From positions 124,001-188,000 of the forward strand of contig PUQB01000450.1 of NCBI GenBank assembly GCA_003024785.1: DNA of 64,000 bases, read 5' to 3'. The notes beneath the pieces were generated by a model. It ran no database searches, was not told where the DNA came from, and was given only the letters and a program-made list of their open reading frames with translations. This document shows, piece by piece, positions 1-10,834 of the stretch (its first letter is position 1; every line of letters starts with the position of its first letter). A program made the translations under genes and the position numbers. This DNA is from Selaginella tamariscina. Taxonomy: Eukaryota > Streptophyta > Lycopodiopsida > Selaginellales > Selaginellaceae.

Positions 1-1090
1 CTTAAGGTCCTACCCTAAGTCCCTTATAATGACTACCCTCTGAACCTTAGAGAATAACCGAGTAGACTTTAAGATCTTGCCCAAGAGACCTAGACATGCT
101 CATGCCCTCACCCCATGGAGAAGACGTATTTCACACATACCCTCATGATAGAGCGAAGGCGTTGTCACTTACCCCTTAAAAATTCACTCTCATCCAAAAA
201 TGCAACCCCTTTAGGGCAACAAGGGGTACCTTGAACCACGACTAACCCTAAGGGTTTGAGTGACTAAGTCATACCCTGGACTTAGGGTTAGTACTTAATG
301 AAGACACGAGTGTGTGCCGTGGGTAAACATGAGTGTTTTGCTAAGTAAACTGCTTAAGGTTAGGTTTGGATAACCCTAAGTACACACGACCTTGCGAGTG
401 CATCATGATAGGGCTCCTACTAATGAACTCCCAAGGAGAACAACCCCTAGCCAAGTGTGCCAAAAGCACACTTAGTTACGAGACCTAACCTCCCTTGAAT
501 TGATGCCTAAGGCTTAGCAAAGGGTAGACTACCTCGAAGGTGGGATATCCTTATTGTTTAGAAGTTGAAGCGGCACAACAAAGGGTTGTGCCTTGACAAC
601 ACAAACTATAACTTGCATTGGTAGAAGAATAATAAGTTTTATCATGAACTTAAGAACTCTTCTACATGTATTACTTAATATATGTGACAGAGAGCCCCCT
701 TGTTTTTCCTATTTATGTAAGTGGGCTGACACAAAATTTCATTCCCAATGGGTGAGTTTAATTAACAACCTAACCCCTAAACCCTAACATGTTAAACCTA
801 GGGTATTTCTAAATGTATTTGACATGCTAAACTCATCAACAATAACCACTAACCCAACCGAAATGAGGGTAAGAGTTTTTTAAAAGGTAAGTGCTACTTT
901 CATTTAGAGTTTCTTACGATATCTAAGGATAACCGGCTGAACTACACTTAAACACCTAATTGCACTAAGCAATGTTGTTTTTTCATTATATTTAGGGTTT
1001 GTCAACATAGTTTAGTAAGTAACAATAGTCAACATCCAAAATAAAGAGGAATCATAGTCAAAACTATGACATTATGCATTTCTAAATAAA
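1..1090 (+). repeat. dispersed repeat, copy A (unclassified, left edge cut by window)
   Basis: No coding capacity is seen. The stretch is full of CCCTAA-like runs and shares many phrases in the same order with 22,230-23,027 plus 28,697-29,410 (for example the 'aagagacctagaca', 'aagtgtgccaaaagcacactt', 'gagagcccccttg' and 'gtgggctgacaca' region) and, reverse-complemented, with 20,225-20,910. It is therefore one copy of a dispersed repeat of at least 1 kb. Here the homology runs through without the gypsy insertion that splits copy C. The class is unknown; a non-autonomous LTR element is one possibility, but no terminal repeats were recognised. Confidence 0.7.
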
Positions 1091-1568
1091 TAAATTAAAA
1101 AAACTTATAGACACAATAAGACGCATTTCACTAATTAACAACATTATTTACTATCATTTATTTGATTTATGCTGGGAAAACTCTAATAAAAGATGTGCAT
1201 ATTCCAAAAATTAATCATTTAAAGATGAAGCATAGTAACTAGTTAAAAACAAAGAGGTTACAAATCTCACAACGTGTTTGTTATGACAATCTTACAAAGG
1301 TATTATTATAAAACATTCAGTCAAAGAATTTTTGAAATATTAAGTCTGTTTAGTAAAGACCAACAACTATTGACTTGATGTTTAGGAGATCTAATACTTC
1401 ATGAAACATGGGTTGTTACGAACATAGATAAAATATATTATAATGTACTAGAGAAGGCACAATTTTGGTACATTTTATATTAGTTCCAGCAATATACATA
1501 GCCTAGAGTATGTGAATTTTAAACATAACATCAATTTTGAGAAAGTTCATTATGTTAGTGTAAAGAAG

Positions 1569-1700
1569 TTAAATTTTAAAGTTTAAAATTAAAGAAGTAA
1601 AGAAATAAAAGTTTAAGAAGTAAAGAAATAAAGAAAGTTTATTTTCTTTATTTTCTTTACTTCTTTACTTCTTAAAATTTAACTAAAATTTAAAGAAAAG
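1569..1700. repeat. long AT-rich imperfect palindrome
   Basis: The left arm is rich in 'aagaagtaaagaaataaag' and the right arm in 'ctttattttctttacttctt'; they are near-perfect reverse complements around a centre near 1,640. Outer 'ttaaattttaaag' and 'ctaaaatttaaag' phrases lengthen the pairing. Transcribed or single-stranded DNA here could fold into a hairpin. It lies just upstream of the truncated gypsy element and may be a decayed MITE or a simple-sequence palindrome. Confidence 0.7.
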
Positions 1701-1841
1701 TAAAGAAGTAAGAAAAAAAAATTAAAGAAAGTTTAAACACTTCCTTTTTAAAAAGAAAGAATTTACATTAATAATGAATCCCTTTCTATAGACTACACGC
1801 CTTGGCCGAAAATATTAAGAAATGGTATTCACATATCACAA

Positions 1842-4800
1842 CTACTGCAATTGATTTTCGCCTTCACGTGCTCTTTTCCACTTCATGTTGGGGATGGACC
1901 TGCTCCGATGGAGGTTGAGGCTGTTGCCGCTCGTGTACCAGCACAAGGTGGGGCCCGTGGACGAGGACGTGGACGTGCAGTTCGTTGTTGGGCGTGTGAT
2001 GAGGTTGGACACACGTATCGGCGCTGTCAACGGTTTCCCGATTGGCGTCCCCCATTTCCAGGATGGAGGCCATGGCGTCAACAACGTCCGGTTGGTGCTG
2101 CTGCAGTGGAAGGTTGTGATGCGGTGGATCTTCCGGGAAACGACGAATCGCACGAGTAGAGGAGGGTCCTCGTGCGAATAAATTAGTGACCCCTCCATCT
2201 TTCTTTCGGGAGTATCATCAAGGGGTTCACTCGGCACCAAATCATCCGGTTTTCACTTTTCAAGCTCGTTTAATCACACGCCACGTCCTGTTTTCCTTTC
2301 AGTGTTGGTGGATACAGGTTCAGTTTGTCCTCTTTTTTCAATCTGTTGCTACACGTTGCAGCCTTCATTTGCGTCGTGCGGAAACCAGTCTTCATTCTGT
2401 ACGGCAACGGACACTCATGCTTGTTCGCGGATGAAGTGGACATTGTTGTTCGTGTGGATGATTGAGCTCGAGCTTCAATCTTTGCGGGTGGTGCCGAGTC
2501 AAGCTTTTCACCTTATTCTTGGTATGGATTGGTTAACTCGCAATCATGCCAAGTGTGACTTTGAAAAGTCTCCCCCTTGTTTGACTCTCCCTCGTCTTTC
2601 TTCCATTCCTCTTACTTCTATTCCACTTCGTCCATCTGCTTCCACCTCTGCTTCCATCACTTTTGTCTCACCCCTATTTCCAACCATTTTCCCTTCATGC
2701 TCTTCCTTTTCTTCTCTGGATCCATCAGATGATCGTCGTGCTGTAGTTGTTGATCAACTCAAGAAGGAGTATGCTGATCTTTTCAACTTCGACTTGTCAT
2801 CTGGGGCCAAGATTGCGACACGCCACCCTATTCCAACTGGAGATGCTAGGCCAATCAAGGTACCTGTTCGGCGTCGCACCAAAGGAGCTCAAGATCTTAC
2901 GAGCGAATGTCAAAGAGATGTTGGAGAAGGGTGTTATCCGGAAATCTCGAAGTCCTTGGGCGTGCGAACCTCACCTTGTGACGAAGCCTGATGGGAGCGT
3001 TCGATTCTGCATTGACTATCGCCCATTAAATGAGGTAACCGTCTCAGATGTGTACCCACTTCCTCATACTGCAGACCTTTTGGATCGACTGGGGCGGAGC
3101 CGTTGGTTCACCAAGTTAGATCTCGCATCTGGATATTGGCAAGTTCCGATGGCTGACATGGACATTCCCAAGACTGCTTTTCGGACACCATTTGGCCTGT
3201 ACGAGTTCTTGGTGATGCCTTTCGGTTTGAGCAATGCTCCAGCAACTTTCCAGCGTATGATGGACGAGGTTCTTTGCGACATGCCGGAGGTGACTGATTT
3301 CATCGATGATGTTTTGATCCATTCGGATGGAACGTGGAGGAGCATGTCGGTGATGTACGTAAGGTTTTGGATCGACTGCGGGAAGTTGGTTTGAAGTTGA
3401 AGCCATCTAAGTGTGTGTTTGGATCAAAGGACACCACTTATCTGGGTTATCGCATTTCACGTGAAGGTTTGCAAGTCGATCCTGACAAACTAGTTGCAGT
3501 TTTGAAGTTCCCTACGCCAAAGTGTGTGAATGATGTGCAACGCTTTCTTGGCAAGGTACAATATCTGGGTCGTTTTGTGGATCATCTTTCAGATCGTACT
3601 GCACCGTTGCGCGCGTTGTTGAAATCGTCAATGACTTCTTTTGTTTGGTCTAAGGATTGCAAGCAGGCATTTGCAGATCTCAAAGAGTTGTTGACGACTC
3701 CTCCAGTTTTGGCGTACCCGGATTACACCGTCCTTTCATCTTGCGTGTAGATGCTTCTGACATCGGCCTCGGGGGTATTGATGCAGGAGAGTACGAGTGT
3801 TCCTGGCCAACGACATCCCATTGCGTACATCAGCCGTACATTGCAGCCAGCAGAGGTGAATTACTCCACAAGAAAAGGAGTGTCTAGCAGCAGTTTGGGG
3901 TTTTGAGAAGCTCCATGCCTACTTGCATGGTTCGCGGACGTTGTTGGAAGGCGATCATGCAGCAGTCACTTCGTTGTTGAAGCGGAAGAATTTGATTGGG
4001 CGTACTGCTCGGTGGGCCTTGAAACTTCAAATTTACGACTTTGAAGTTGTTCATCGCCAGGAGTTCCATGGCTGATGCTGATGCTCTTTCTCGGGCTCCT
4101 CTTCCACCTTCTCTCTCTTCTGTTGCCCCAGAGGAACCAGTTGTTCCAGCTTCAGTGGACTTTTTGGATGAAGATTCCGTACCATCAGCAGTTGCTGTGC
4201 TTGACGTTCAGTGTCCGCAGAATGCAGAGTTAGATTTGCCGTCTTTGGATGAGGTTCGGGAAGCTCAAAAGGTTGAGCCGTGGATTCGAAGGCTTCGTGA
4301 TGGGTTTGAGAATCCTGCATCACTTGCTGATGACTTGCCTTTCAGGCATTTACATTCACAGTATCGCCTTCAGGATGACCTTCTTTATTTTGTGGGGACT
4401 GATCCAGATGATCCTTTGCGGTTGGTGGTGCCTTCAATCTTCATTCCACGCTTCCTCCATGCTTACCATGACTCTCCTATTCTTGGCGGGCACATGGGAC
4501 ATCGTCGGGTGATGGAGAAGCTGCGCAGATCTTTCTATTGGCCGGAGTTGCGAGGAGATGTGATTCGGTATGTGCGTAGTGTGTGTGGTGCCAAGCTCGC
4601 AATACTCCCCCATGTGCTTCGGAAGGACGGTTGGAGTCAATTGCAGTTTCTCGTCCGTTTGAATTGGTGGCATTTGATTTGATGGGACCTTTTCCGCGGT
4701 CAACTGCTGGTAACGAGTACGTTATTATTGCTTCTGATTACCTAACTCGTTGGGTAGAAGTTGGTGCTCTTGCTAGTGCGACTGCTTCTGCTGTTGGTCA

Positions 4801-5880
4801 GTTTCTCCTGAATCGGGTCGTGTTTCAGCATTCTTGTCCGGAGCGAATTCTCTCGGATAATGGTCCTGCATTTATGGCTGAGGCATTTCATGTTTTGACA
4901 TCTCGATAGGGATACGCCACACTTTCACAAGTGCTTATCATCCTCAGACAGATGGTTTAGTGGAACGGCTCGTCAGAACCTTCAAGGGGATGATCGCGAA
5001 GTATGTGAACTTTCAACATTCAGATTGGGATGGTTATCTGCCGTCTCCGATATGCTTATGTCACTGGAGTTCAAAGTTCCATTGGTACTTCCCCATATAA
5101 GCTCTTGTATGGTCATGACCGGTGTTGCCAAGGTTGGGTTTGCGTTGCTAATGCTAGGTCGTGGGATCGGTATCTGACGAGCATTCTTCCATTGGTTCGT
5201 GTGGAGTCAGCAAAACACTTGGGCCGCGTACAAGTAGGACAACAACAACGCTACAACTCGCATCATCGTCCTCCCTGCGGAGTACAAGGTTGATGAACTG
5301 GTGTTGGTTCGTTTCCCAAGCTTACGGTACGTGGTTTAGCTAAGAGTTTCTCCTTCCTCAATGGAAAGGGACCGTATCGAGTGCTACGGCAAGTAGGGCC
5401 ACAGGTTTATGAGGTTCGGCACGACATTCAACCCGATCCTCCGGAGATTGTACATGTACAACGGTTGAAGCATTTTGTGCAAGGAACAAGTTGTGCCGCC
5501 TACAGATCCACCAGTGCTCCTCCTGATGTTCCTCCAGATCCGGGCCCGTTACAAGAGAACCCTAACCAACTTACACCCTTCCGAGAGGAGGGGATGATGT
5601 AAGATCCACGTGTATGGCTGCATGTGCACATACTATTATTAGCATAGTGGATTTTGATAGCCGTCGGATTAGATTCAATCTAGACCGCTCGTTTTATATA
5701 TAAGTTAGGATTTCTAACGAAGATACACATTTTTATATTCCGATCTCTCACAAATAGCATATTTCCTTTTGTTAAGATGTTTTACCAACAATCATTGTAG
5801 TTGTATTTGTAATGAAGTTTGAAACAAATAAAATTAATGATTAATTTTGTTTTATAAGCCAATATTAGTCTTGACAATGC
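1842..5880 (+). mobile_element. Ty3/gypsy LTR retrotransposon, 5'-truncated, frames broken
   Basis: Domains run in Ty3/gypsy order. A CX2CX4HX4C zinc knuckle (1,986-2,027) is the only gag part seen. A protease VDTGS motif lies near 2,305. Reverse transcriptase (about 2,750-3,330) has the 'KPDGSVRFCIDYRPLN' block and FIDD at about 3,299-3,310. RNase H has 'LRVDASD' near 3,745. Integrase has its HHCC region (about 4,430-4,600), the core Asp in 'FDLMGPF', 'SDNGPAF', and a glutamate in 'PQTDGLVERL' near 4,940. The reading frame changes several times, so the copy is not intact. A purine-rich tract (5,583-5,596) is followed by TGTAAGATCC, a likely 3' LTR start at about 5,597; the LTR end near 5,880 is a guess. 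No matching 5' LTR or primer-binding site was found upstream. Confidence 0.9.
5597..5880 (+). repeat. putative 3' LTR of the first gypsy element
   Basis: The segment starts with TG directly after the polypurine tract, contains a TATA-like 'tttatatataag' near 5,692 and lies just after the last integrase-frame codons. Its 3' limit is not defined, because no second copy is available for comparison. Confidence 0.45.
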
Positions 5881-6146
5881 ATTCAAAATAATCTATATAA
5901 ACCTTCCAGTTTAATAACAAATCTAACCCACATAAGATATAAAACATGAACAACTCCACAAAGCTTATTATGTAATTGTGCAAGCCATTTACCAAGAGGC
6001 TCTAACCAAAATTCTCAACTCTGAAATTAATCCTAAATTAATAATATTTTTTAATTCTAAAATAGAATATTCTTTAATTGACATAACATTATTCACCCAC
6101 TTTGCAAAAAACTCGGAAGTTAAAACCTTGAAGAAAACCAACATAT

Positions 6147-6150
<4 letters not shown>

Positions 6151-6219
<69 letters not shown>
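6151..6219. repeat. compound microsatellite (AC)n(AT)n
   Basis: About 22 AC units pass directly into about 12 AT units, between the gypsy element and the PTH2 gene. The apparent open frames across it are dinucleotide artefacts. Confidence 0.95.
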
Positions 6220-6555
6220 ATTAACAACCTGAAATGAAGGAAAATAAATGTAAGGTATGAAAAAGGACCTTTTAAATTTACATAAATGTACACATAAAAA
6301 TATAAGTTCTGATGCACATTTTACCTTAAAAAAATGGGAAGAATGCGCATTATTATACATAGCAAAACACAATTTTGAATATTTTCCTATAGAAAAATGT
6401 TATAAATAAGGATAAAGGGAAAACCCGGAAATAAATGGAAAAAAAAAACCCGAAACAAAAGATGCACGCCACGCAAGCAAATTTCGGGAATCCTATGGTC
6501 ATTGACACAAAATGTGCAGGCATTCAAAGAACCCTAAAAACAGGGTGCTAGGGCG

Positions 6556-7889
6556 ATGGCGGAAGCGAGCGGCATAGAAGGGTACAGATATCTTCAGCTT
6601 GTTCTCGTTGGCACTAGTTGCCTAATCCGGTTACTGTGTGTGCCGGCGGTGGCCTGATCTCCATCTGTTTCCCTACAGGATGATCAATCGCGCAACAAAG
6701 AGGGGCAAATTGCAGGTGTCGTCGGCTTTGTGTTTTTTTCTGTGATTTTTGCATGCAAAAGTCGTATTTTGCCGGTTTTGATGGGAAGATCGTGTCTGTA
6801 GGATTTTTTCTGTGATTTCTGTGACTTTTTGATGTGAAAAATCGTATTTTGACGCAATTCGCAGGTCAAGTATGATGGCAAGAAGGAGATGCATCCTGTT
6901 GAAGCTCTCGCTGACAAATACGAGGATTTCAAGATGGTGGGTTTCTGGTTTTTAGTGTTCATCCTGTTCTTGATCCTCTGATTCTCAGGTCTTAGTCGTG
7001 CGGAACGATCTCAAGATGGGCAAAGGAAAGATTGCTGCTCAATGCAGGTACTGTTAATATGTATATGTAGGTCTGTATGTTTGTCCTGTACTACTTTAGG
7101 ACGATCTCGTAGTATATGATATTTCATGTGTAAAGAGATGTACCCACACTTATATTGCACACAATACACACGTATAGAAATGTTTACATGCGAATTATAT
7201 ATGTACCTTGCAATATGCGTATACACCGTTAAGTCTTTGGTTTAAAAATGAAACGCCTTGGCCTGTTTGGTTTGTTAGCCTGTTGTTTTTGTGGCAGTCA
7301 CTCTAGCCTTGGTTTGTACAAGAAGCTTTTCTTCAGAGCTCCGAAAGCTCTCCAAAGGTAGGATTCACGTATACATATCCACACATAAGTGTTAAAGTTT
7401 TAGTGATTTATATAGGTGGGAGATGTGTGGAAGTGTAAAGGTTGTGACCAAGACTGAAAGTGAAGAGGAGATGCTTTTCCTGCTGGTAACTTTTATTTAG
7501 CCAATTAATAAATATTATGAATTGTAATGGATAACTATATTAGTCTAAAACATTGTTGTTGTTCCCTTAACTTGGATTTTTCACTTTTTACAGAATCGAG
7601 CCAAGACACTGAAATTGCCAACTCACATAACTATTGACGCTGGTAGAACGCAAATAGCTGCTAGTAAGTCTCTCTCTACACTCTCTCTCTCTCGCACACA
7701 CACACACACAAGCTAACGCATTGCCTTTTAACAGATTCAAGAACTGTTTTGGCAGTTTTAGGTACTTATTTAACTTAATACAACTTATTATAGATTTATT
7801 TGACCATTTCATGAGTTAAATGGATTATTTATTATGTAGGGCCTGATGAGATTGTGGACGAAGTGACAGGCAGTTTGAAGCTACTCTAA
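6556..7889 (+). CDS. PTH2: peptidyl-tRNA hydrolase 2 (Pth2 family), 9 exons
   Basis: The product would cleave peptidyl-tRNA to recycle tRNA; the family is also tied to ubiquitin-linked and organelle roles. Exons by eye: 6556-6629, 6679-6715, 6865-6936, 6989-7047, 7298-7357, 7416-7485, 7594-7663, 7735-7761, 7840-7889. All introns are GT-AG and the spliced frame (519 nt, 172 residues) is fully open. Residues 10-25 are hydrophobic (LQLVLVGTSCLI), matching the N-terminal membrane anchor of eukaryotic Pth2. The catalytic domain carries the family signature 'VLVVRNDLKMGKGKIAAQC' followed by SHS, then 'DAGRTQIA' and a C-terminal 'VTGSLKLL'. Conserved Lys, Gln/Cys and Asp positions are present. The intron before 7,735 has (CT)n(AC)n. 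A GAACCCTAA element lies about 20 bp before the ATG. Very sure of the family; the start is the first ATG giving the anchor. Confidence 0.96.
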
Positions 7890-10834
7890 CTGAAGTTTAT
7901 AATTGACTCTAGTACAAAGTTTTGTATAACGCCTGGGTTTTGCAATAGCCTGTCCAGGACAAGATGTCGACGAAAATGTAAGTTGTTTTCTTAAAGAGGT
8001 ATGTGTGCGTGGTTTGTGCGTGTGCGTCTTATGTACAAAGTATGCGTTTATCAAACCATTTAGTTAATATCTAATATAGGGAATATCCTGGATAGTCGTT
8101 GATGTTGCGAGAATATGCGTGGCATTTTTAGATATTTAGTTCACATACCGTCATATATTTGTAAGAGGTGTACCAAGTATATAAATATTTTAGTATCTGT
8201 ATAAACACTTATGTTACGTACTTGTATATTCCCGCCTACAAATACGTATTATTTATATACCTGTTCGCCATTGAAGAGCTTAAAGTTCTACTTAATTACT
8301 TAATTTTAAATTACCATGTGATTTGTCATATGTATGTTGTTTTGTTTCAATAATTGGTATATTGGTTACTTCAATAATTTGCTACTGCATGGTTTCTTTA
8401 AAAAAAAAGTGTAATATTTTGATTACAATATATGCACAGCAATGATAACTGACAATTGTAGTTTGAATGTTCTATTCTTCTGTATTTTATATATATATTG
8501 ATTTAATTAGTTAGTTGAACTGATTATTATATGTTGTGATGATATAACATATTTTCTTTAAATATTTTAACTATTTCACGTGTAAGTGTGAAATTTAATT
8601 TTGATGGGATGTGAAACTTTAAGTTCATATTATATGTTATATTCACATTTTAAAATATACTATATAATATTTTAAATTTATTATGTATATTCAAATAATA
8701 AAACATAAATAAATACATAAGAAACAAATATTTTATATACTTACAAGGTAATATAAGTATATAAGAATATCATGTAAGTAAATCGTGCGTCTAATGTGCG
8801 TACAGCCATGTCAACGTCGTGTTTGTGCATGTGTCTATATAGTTCCCTTTGTGCATGTGTCTATATAGTTCCCTTTGTGCATGTGTCTATATAGTTCTAG
8901 TCTTTTCACATGTCTTAACCAGTAACATTGTCTCCTTCTAAAGATCGAGCTATCTTTTCCTTAAGTCAAGCAATAGAGATGGTTTTCGATTTTTTTTTTG
9001 TTTCATGACTTGGTCTAAATTAAGAAATTGAAATTGGGATAACACATGATTTAGAAACGTGATGGCGTCCATTGAGTTCTTAAGTTATTTAAACATAAAA
9101 ATGAATACTGCAAGTGCAAAATAAGTTTTCACTATAACATGTTTTTAATAGTATAATTAAGAAGTAGGCTATAATGCTGAACTTATGGTACATCAAAAAG
9201 TTGAGTGTATTAACATATAATGAATATGTTAATCAGCTTATTCAAAAGTTGGCAGTGTTTAAATTAGTTTTTTAACTTTGCATCATGGTCTTAACACCTT
9301 CAAACTAATCCTCATTCCATAAAGGGAGCCCAAAACTCAACAAAAGGATTTGAATATAACACTTTAGTATGTTATAACTTAGTGTTGTAACCTGAAAGAT
9401 GAGAGAGAGTTTCTTAATACATTGTTTGAGAAACAATGTAATACTTTGTGGGATGGCTAAGTGTTCATAATGAGTAATAATATATCTTTTTTCAATGTAC
9501 TAAACCAAAAATCTTACTCATGTTTAGAGAGTTTATTTGAATTATGTGATATAATTAAAACATAGGTTAATATGACACTTTAGTGTCATGATAACGTTAG
9601 TGTGAAAGTATCTTATTAAATTAGTTAGATAAATTAGATATTGATTCATGATTCCTCTTAGTCCTTAAAAAGTTTCACGGAATATTAAAAGTATCATTAT
9701 GTTGTCATCTCAAAAATTGAGGTTCAATTAATATCAACTAAGTCCATGTCCAAAGAAATAGTCATTGCATTTCGATAAATTAATATAATTATATAGTCAC
9801 ATTCGTTAATGTAATATCTTGTTAGTAAATTCGGGATTTGAAGTCATCAGTTTAGGTGTATTAATATAAAAAATGCAATTGTTTATGGAATGGGGGTTAG
9901 TTTGAACGTATTTGTCAAACACTAATTATTTGAATTAGTAGAAACATTTATATAATCAATTTGAGATATAGTGTTTTAAACATGACTCTTATCGTAAAAA
10001 TTAAGTTTTAAAAATTTAAAATTTATTTAAACTTAGTGAGATAAGAAATTAAGAATTATTAAATGAACTTAATTATTATGTTTTTTCAAGAATGGGTACA
10101 ATGTGAATGTGTCAATTGAGACATGTGATATTTAGAGATCGTCGATTGATGCATTATGAGTTAAAAGATATATTAGCTTATACATTCTCCTCGAACTAGT
10201 TAGTATTAAGAAAGAGTACAAGTTTGTTGTTAAAGGTGAAGAATAACACTCTTTATGCCAATGGCATACCAAGTGAGTGGGCTAAACCAATGTATCCCAC
10301 CAAGTGAGTGACACACAATTCCTAGGTATTATATTTAAGCCCTAAACACTAATTTAATCCCAATTTAAACCCTATGTACTTTATTTATAACCTAAATCAT
10401 TCCCTCCTTAAACCTTAATTTAAACCCTATGTACTTTATTTTAGAACCTAAACCCTAAAGCTATTATAAGCAATAAAATATATATAGATTGTGTTTAAAG
10501 TTGTTTGCCATTTGAGGTCAAGGTATCCAAATTTAAATATTAAAAAGGTTCAATAAAGTAGTTTCCGCAGTGATCATCCTCTGACTTCTTCACAAATGGC
10601 TTTCACAATAAAGTAGTCCTAAACCCTAATTTAATTCTTATACCTAAACTAAACCCTAGGTACTATATTTTAAGTCCTAAAATGCTGCAACAAGACTTTC
10701 TTTTAGGTAGAAATTAGGGAGGCATCAATTCATAAACAAATAATTTAACATTTAAATTAACAGAAAGTGCAGTACCTAAAAATAACAATAATGCATCAGT
10801 TGAATATGTGACTCACATCCACCATTAGTCTTAT
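7890..10834. other. AT-rich intergenic stretch, no gene seen
   Basis: No protein family is recognised on either strand. The stretch holds the 26-bp tandem repeat at 8,822-8,896. A weak duplication at about 10,340-10,460 repeats 'aatttaaaccctatgtactttatt' (24 bases, split here as aatttaaaccctatg and tactttatt) amid telomere-like CCCTAA runs. The remainder is diverged AT-rich sequence, probably old transposon debris. Confidence 0.6.
8822..8896. repeat. 26-bp tandem repeat, about 2.9 copies
   Basis: The unit begins 'tttgtgcatgtgtctatata' and ends 'gttccc'. Copies at 8,822, 8,848 and 8,874 are identical over the readable part, so the array is young or conserved. Confidence 0.9.

Noticed and set aside
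1..1090. Interstitial telomere from CCCTAA-like runs
   Set aside because: The motif is irregular and scattered through a dispersed repeat rather than a tandem (TTTAGGG)n array.
1864..2240. Minus-strand and alternative plus-strand frames over the gypsy gag region
   Set aside because: Shadows of the zinc-knuckle frame; the CX2CX4HX4C motif identifies the true one.
6100..6372. Long open frames on both strands across (AC)n(AT)n
   Set aside because: They are translations of dinucleotide repeats; no conserved domain and no splice context.
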